This document shows, piece after piece, positions 13,640 through 17,500 of a stretch of 17,500 nucleotides of DNA (its first letter is position 1; each line of letters starts with the position of its first letter). The notes beneath the pieces are model-generated. The model had not been told where the DNA came from. It worked only from the letters and a program-made list of their open reading frames with translations, and ran no database searches. The stretch comes from Cristatella mucedo. Lineage: Eukaryota; Bryozoa; Phylactolaemata; Cristatellidae. The position numbers and the translations under genes were made by a program. The stretch spans positions 1,312,501 to 1,330,000 of the forward strand of contig WPIO01000104.1 in assembly GCA_009760855.2 (NCBI GenBank). The letters run 5' to 3'.

Positions 13640-14636
13640 TTACTACAATTTGAGAGTACGATGCAATTACTAAAATGATTACAGTAGTACAGAAATTGAA
13701 GTTAAGCGTCACTGCCTATTCATTTCGTATTGGGAATTTCTTTACACGGTCAGATCCTGTCAGCGCCGCGACGTTTACGCTACGGCTACAGACTGAGCAA
13801 CAGCGCTGAGATCGAATGATTGCGTTGTCGAGCAAGAGTGGCGACCTCTCTCAGCAGCGGAACGCGGGACGGCGGCGTGCGAGCGGCGCGTGCGAGCGCC
13901 GCTCGCACGCGAGTCGCGCGCTCGCTCCGGTCCATCGCCGCAGTTGCGTCGATGCAACGCGCCGCCGCCGCCAGCGGCGGCGGCTATCGGGCTGGGTACT
14001 GTCAGGTGGCGGGAGCACTTTCGCTCTGCGTAAGAAGATTTGGTTGATAAGCAGCGTCTTTTGCTTTCACGAGACGCTTTAATCGGCGCACCTCAGCCGG
14101 CGGCGGCGGCGCGCGTCGCTCATCCGAACTGCTATTGCGATAGCCGCGCGTGTGCGTCTCGGTTGGGAGGCCGCTTCTGCCGCCGAACTACTGCAGACTC
14201 ACTTTGCGCGAGTCGGCGGTCGCTTAGCGACGTCAGCAGCCGTCAGTCGCTTCGACGCCGAAGCAGATTAAGCGGAGCTGCGTCGGAGCAGACGATACTC
14301 GTCGGTAAATTGCCCTGATCGGCGAATGGGAATCATTCTAGTGGACGCATAGCGGCGGCGCGTTGGATCCCCCCGCGTTTCCGGCGTGTCTTTATTTTGA
14401 CTGGTACCATCTCTTGGGCTGGCGTGCAACGCCTGTCGGTCGCACGCGCTGACGGCGGCGGCCTCCCGGAAGTCGCTCCCGCCCACGGTGGTGCGGCGCG
14501 AGAATGCCGGAAGGCACACCGGCGCCGAATGCGAGAAGCAACAATTCGTTGGCAGCGCGACGCTGCAGATAGCCGCTTCGAAGCGCAATGGCAGATGTGA
14601 CGGAGCCGTGCAGCGCGGCGCCGTGCAGAGCCCCAA
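13640..14636. other. GC-rich region upstream of the Ig-like gene; no gene assigned
   Basis: From about 13800 the sequence is CpG-dense and rich in CGG/GCC triplets. It may serve as promoter and 5' UTR for the plus-strand gene starting at 14637. Overlapping open frames on both strands show no domains. Confidence 0.4.
13875..13910. repeat. Perfect 15-bp inverted repeat with 6-nt loop
   Basis: GCGTGCGAGCGGCGC (13875-13889), loop GTGCGA, then its exact complement GCGCCGCTCGCACGC (13896-13910). A second GC hairpin, GCCGCCGCC...GGCGGCGGC, lies at about 13961-13985. Confidence 0.9.
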
Positions 14637-14727
14637 ATGCTCGCTGCAGCCGCTGCTTCCGCCGCAGCCGGCGCCGCCTTCATCGCTTTTGCGGCTTTCA
14701 GCGCGGCACTCCAGCGGCTGAGCGCGG
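14637..14727 (+). CDS. Ig-like gene exon 1 (signal peptide)
   Basis: ATG at 14637 to donor GCGG|GTAAGG, ending in phase 1. It encodes MLAAAAASAAAGAAFIAFAA and ten further residues, a hydrophobic leader without a clear positive N-region. The Ala bias of GC-rich DNA could also produce this by chance. Confidence 0.42.
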
Positions 14728-17067
14728 GTAAGGGTCGACCGGCATGCGCGCTCCTTCCCAAGTCACGTGGCCCGCGACGCGGCTGGCTGCCGTCGACCTC
14801 GTGAGGGCCACAGCGGCGGCGCCGCGCTCCCGCAGCGCCGCCGCCGACGACTCGCCGTGTGAGCGCCGCAGCCGGGCGGCGGCGCGTTCGCTCGGACTGG
14901 CGCGCGCCAACGCAGCGGTGCGTGCGAGCAGCGACGGCGGGGTTGCGGCTACGCCGGGGGCGGAAGGGCGGCGCTGCTCAGCCGCGCCTCTGCTATATCC
15001 GAGGCTAGCTAGCTAGCTACGCAGAGCAGCTGCTGAACCGCAGCAACAGCGACCGGAAGCTGACCAGCGACCGGAAGCTGACCAGCATCTTTCTAGCATG
15101 TATCGAAAACAGTCAGAGACGGACCCCATTAGAAAGAGATTGAGTTCTCTAAGGGCGCTAAATCAAATGCATTCTTAATATGATAATTATCATTTATCGC
15201 CGATTACGCATCCAATCTGCACCTGACCGATCCGTGATTAACCAGCGAGTCCTTCGTGTTTCCTAAAACGGAAAACCAAACGGAGCACGAACGTTTGCGT
15301 CGGCGATAGAACGCGTTGAGCCTGCAGCTTCAGTATACTTCTTGTGCTCTGTAAATTCTTACTTTTCTATATCCTATTCTTATTCTTCAGTATACTACGC
15401 AACTTCTGCGTCCACTACACTATGCACTGTAGTCTGCATACTGCGGGCTCGTTGGTTCGTGGCCTGCCACCGGCAACGACTCGCAGAAGGCGCGCACGTG
15501 CGTGCCCGGGCGTGCCGTGGCGATCGATCGCTATTCAAATTTCCCGTTTCGTCGCGCGCGGTCGCGTCGTCCGCCAAACGAGCCGAGCTCGCGTCGCGCC
15601 GCCGCCGCAGCAGCAGCTGGCAGATGCCGCTCGCGCTAAGCGCTCGGCCGGCGGCGGCGGCGGCGGTGGCGGCAGCAGCGAGGTGGCATCTCTACTTCGG
15701 TTCACGGCCGAGTGAGACCGGCCGCCGCCTCGGCCGCCGCTCGAACGGCGTCGTCGGCGAAGCGAGCGCCATCTTTTTTCTGCTTCTGGCGTAGCGGCGG
15801 ACGACGCTGCGGCTCCTCCTCGGCTCTTCGTGGCGAGCGAGCTGGGCCAGCGCCTCGACACCGAATGCCGCGTACCGGAAGCGGAAGAGGGCGGCGGCGC
15901 GCTCAAGGAAGCCGGCATCGCCAGAATGCGGAGCTCCGCCGAAGCGGCAGCGGCGGCGGCCGCCGGTGCGGCGGCGCCAGCGGACGCGGTGATCGCGCGG
16001 TTGTTCTGCTCCAACGTCAGCTCCAAGCTCGGCCGCAGCCCGCCGCACACCGACCTGTTCGAGGGCGTGTCGAGCCGCTGCCGCGGCTTCGCCCACCGCC
16101 AATCGTGGCTGCTGCGCTTCGAGTGGCGGCCATTTCGCCTTGACTGGATCGGACCCTACGCCTGCTACGTCACGAGGCTGCGCGGGGACGCGGGCGAAGC
16201 GGCCGCGGGCGCCTACAGCGAGAACTACCTGTCGCACTTCGCCATAACTTTTCAGGCTGCCACAAGTAAGCGCGCGCTGCTTCCGGAGGCGGTGCGGCGG
16301 GGATTGGCAGTCGGAAGCAAAGTCGTCGCGGCTATAGACTTATTTCCTCGACAGAGCTATACAATATAGTTTTCATTATTATCAGTACTAGTACTCGCAG
16401 CCGCGCCAGCACGGGTTCGTACGCCGCGTGTCAGCACCGACTGCTTTTTCGTCTTGGAGCATAATTGGATGCACTGTTATGGCGGCTTCGCGGCGGCTTG
16501 GCAGGAGCCACGACGGCCGGGAAGGCGGAGCAGGAGGACGGCGCAGCATCCCAAGACACGATGGCGGCGGTCACCACGGCGATGTCGCAGCCGCCGCTGC
16601 CACCATCGCCTCCGCTGCCACCGTCACCTCGTTCGCCGCCGTCGCCTCGTTCGCCGCCCTCGTCGCAGTCGCGGCCATCGTCGTCGCAGACGCCGACGCC
16701 GCTCCCGAAATCGGAGCCGTCGCTGCAGAGCTCAGCCCGTGGCGGGGCGGAGCCGATGGCCACGTGGCAGCTCCTGCTTATCGTGATTGGCAGCGGCGTC
16801 CTGGGTCTGGCCGTCCTCATGACCCTGGCCGGACTCCATGCCAAGTGCAGCCGGACGGTGGCTCGACGTGCGGCCGCAGCCGCGTCGCGTGCGAAAGGCG
16901 AGTGCCGTCAGCGACGGCGGTCGCAGACGATCCGCCCCCCCCCCGCCGCCGGACGTGGCACGCATGCGGCGTGGCCAAAAGCATACGTAACTTTCGGAGG
17001 TCGCGCGTCCCCGCCCCACGAAGCCGTTATACATTTTTCGCATTACCGGAAACTTGCGAAACGGTAG
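14637..17067 (+). CDS. Putative type I membrane protein with an Ig-like domain, three exons
   Basis: Model join(14637-14727, 15795-16265, 16505-17067) encodes 374 residues. Residues 1-30 are an Ala/Phe-rich hydrophobic signal peptide. Residues 32-187, a phase 1-1 exon typical of extracellular modules, contain LGQRLDTECRV (C55), an N-glycosylation sequon at N104, and WIGPYACYV, with the G-x-Y-x-C pattern of an Ig F strand (C154). A long Ala-rich insert (81-91) is unusual for an Ig fold. Residues 216-262 form a Pro/Ser stalk. Residues 275-298 (WQLLLIVIGSGVLGLAVLMT...) are one transmembrane helix, followed by a basic tail. The GT/AG sites and phases all agree. The family is not recognised. The ATG context is weak (C at -3), and alternative starts or further exons are possible. 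Confidence 0.5.
15048..15083. repeat. 18-bp tandem repeat, two perfect units
   Basis: AGCGACCGGAAGCTGACC occurs at 15048 and again at 15066. A CTAG tetramer run (15005-15018) lies just before it. Confidence 0.92.
15126..15175 (+). mobile_element. SINE/LINE family 1 tail fragment (copy D)
   Basis: Contains AGAGATTGAGTTCTCT and AGGGCGCTAAATCAAATGCA, matching the 3' tail of SINE copies A-C and of the LINE at 3056-3610. No head or B-box is present upstream, so this is a 5'-truncated insertion, more likely of the LINE or a short SINE. Confidence 0.8.
15795..16265 (+). CDS. Ig-like gene exon 2 (extracellular module)
   Basis: The exon begins after a strong acceptor, TTTTTTCTGCTTCTGGCGTAG, and ends at ACAA|GTAAGC. 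It is symmetric phase 1-1, 471 nt. The last 60 residues, with RFEWRPFRLDWIGPYACYV and SENYLSHFAITFQ, look like strands E, F and G of an Ig-type fold. Confidence 0.52.
16266..16504 (+). other. Intron 2 of the Ig-like gene (predicted)
   Basis: A 239-nt intron with donor GTAAGC and acceptor GGCAG. A second AG acceptor option (TTATTATCAG, 16375-16384) leads into frames that do not connect to the transmembrane frame. Confidence 0.45.
16505..17067 (+). CDS. Ig-like gene exon 3 (stalk, transmembrane helix, cytoplasmic tail)
   Basis: The acceptor is GGCTTGGCAG|GAGCC. The exon enters in phase 1 and runs to TAG at 17065-17067. The stalk has PSPP and PSPRSPP repeats. The transmembrane helix spans about 24 residues and is followed by HAKCSRTVARR. 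The frame has a stop (16462) before the acceptor, so the exon must start after it. Confidence 0.52.
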
Positions 17068-17165
17068 CGCCTGCGTATCGATGAGCAGGAGGCGGCTGTA
17101 GGTTAGGCCTGGATTGGCCAGCGGGAGTGAACCTCTAATGGAGAGTGCAACTGAGAGGGACTAAG
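17068..17165. other. Short spacer after the Ig-like gene
   Basis: No AATAAA polyadenylation signal is visible within this stretch, so the 3' end of the transcript is not located. Confidence 0.4.
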
Positions 17166-17235
17166 GGAGAGAGAGAGAGAGGGAGGGAGAGAGAGAGAGT
17201 GGGAGAGAGAGAGAGAGAGAGTGGGGAGAGAGAGA

Positions 17236-17312
<77 letters not shown>

Positions 17313-17313
17313 G
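17166..17313. repeat. (GA)n microsatellite with GGGA interruptions
   Basis: An interrupted GA array becomes pure from about 17242 to 17302. It resembles the one at 1086, but the interruptions are GGGA and GTGGGA instead of CAGAGA. Confidence 0.96.
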
Positions 17314-17448
17314 GGTAGAGATATGAGGTTTTTCGAAGACAATTTTCCAAAGACTGAGGTATGGGGTTTTTCGAAAGCAATCTTTTTAATGCAGGGCGTT
17401 TAGATCTGTTTAGGTCTATCAGATTATTTGATCAGCACGTGAGCACAC

Positions 17449-17500
17449 CCAGCCAGGTGGCTGAGTGCAAATAACTCGCGAGTTCGAGATAAATGACTCC
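17449..17500 (+). mobile_element. tRNA-like SINE head, cut by the window edge
   Basis: CCAGGTGGCTGAGTGCAAAT resembles an A-box region and GCGAGTTCGAGATAA a B-box, spaced about 25 nt apart. The remainder lies beyond base 17500, so its family cannot be assigned. Confidence 0.4.

Larger units (their letters stand above)
14728..15794 (+). other. Intron 1 of the Ig-like gene (predicted)
   Basis: Holds a CTAG tetramer run, an 18-bp tandem repeat (15048-15083) and an isolated SINE family 1 tail (15126-15175). GC-rich ends flank an AT-richer centre (15170-15430). Confidence 0.45.

Noticed and set aside
13816-14321. Ala/Arg-rich frames on both strands before the Ig-like gene
   Set aside because: They are overlapping frames in CGG/GCC-rich DNA without splice sites or motifs.
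15535-16237. 171- and 181-codon minus-strand frames opposite the Ig-like exon
   Set aside because: They are shadows of the plus-strand exon, mostly low-complexity Arg, Ala and Pro. The plus strand has the matching splice sites and the G-x-Y-x-C motif.
17103-17403. Open frames of LSLSLS/RERERE at the right edge
   Set aside because: These are translations of the terminal GA microsatellite.

Overview
The window is animal (metazoan) nuclear DNA. The signs are spliced genes with GT/AG introns, tRNA genes with internal A and B boxes, tRNA-derived SINEs, LINE fragments, a hAT-type MITE and long microsatellites. The species cannot be named from this sequence. The mix of Ala-rich, CpG-rich exons with AT-rich, repeat-laden introns suggests an invertebrate.

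Left third (1-5022, minus strand): the 5' half of an orthologue of SMARCAL1, the RPA-binding SNF2-family annealing helicase that remodels stalled replication forks. Five coding exons with matching phases could be assembled (4431-5022, 4031-4081, 2131-2365, 1362-1512, 78-239). They encode 397 residues: the RPA-binding motif, one HARP domain, helicase motif I and motif Ia. The gene runs off the left edge just before the DEAH-type motif II. Its introns hold three antisense C-terminal reverse-transcriptase fragments of one LINE family, SINEs, and GA, ATT and CA/CG simple repeats.

Middle (5023-9443): GC-rich DNA upstream of SMARCAL1, two SINE families, pyrimidine-rich and TGTCTC-like simple sequence, a (AT) tract of about 84 units, and some minus-strand segments that look coding but that I cannot assign (about 7561-8100).

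Right-middle (9444-13640, minus strand): three sequence-identical tRNA-Leu(AAG) genes in partially duplicated flanks. One duplicate is interrupted by an 814-bp foldback-like element. Its inverted ends are built from a GGACATTTCCCCC-type motif and its interior carries a degenerate TTTAGGG (plant-type telomere) array. Near the third tRNA lies a 187-bp MITE that closely resembles SPIN/Charlie-type hAT elements.

Right end (14637-17067, plus strand): a three-exon model of a type I membrane protein, with an Ala-rich signal-peptide exon, a phase 1-1 exon with an Ig-like G-x-Y-x-C strand, and a Pro/Ser stalk plus transmembrane helix and basic tail. All phases agree, but I do not recognise the family. 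The window ends in a (GA) tract and the start of another tRNA-like SINE.
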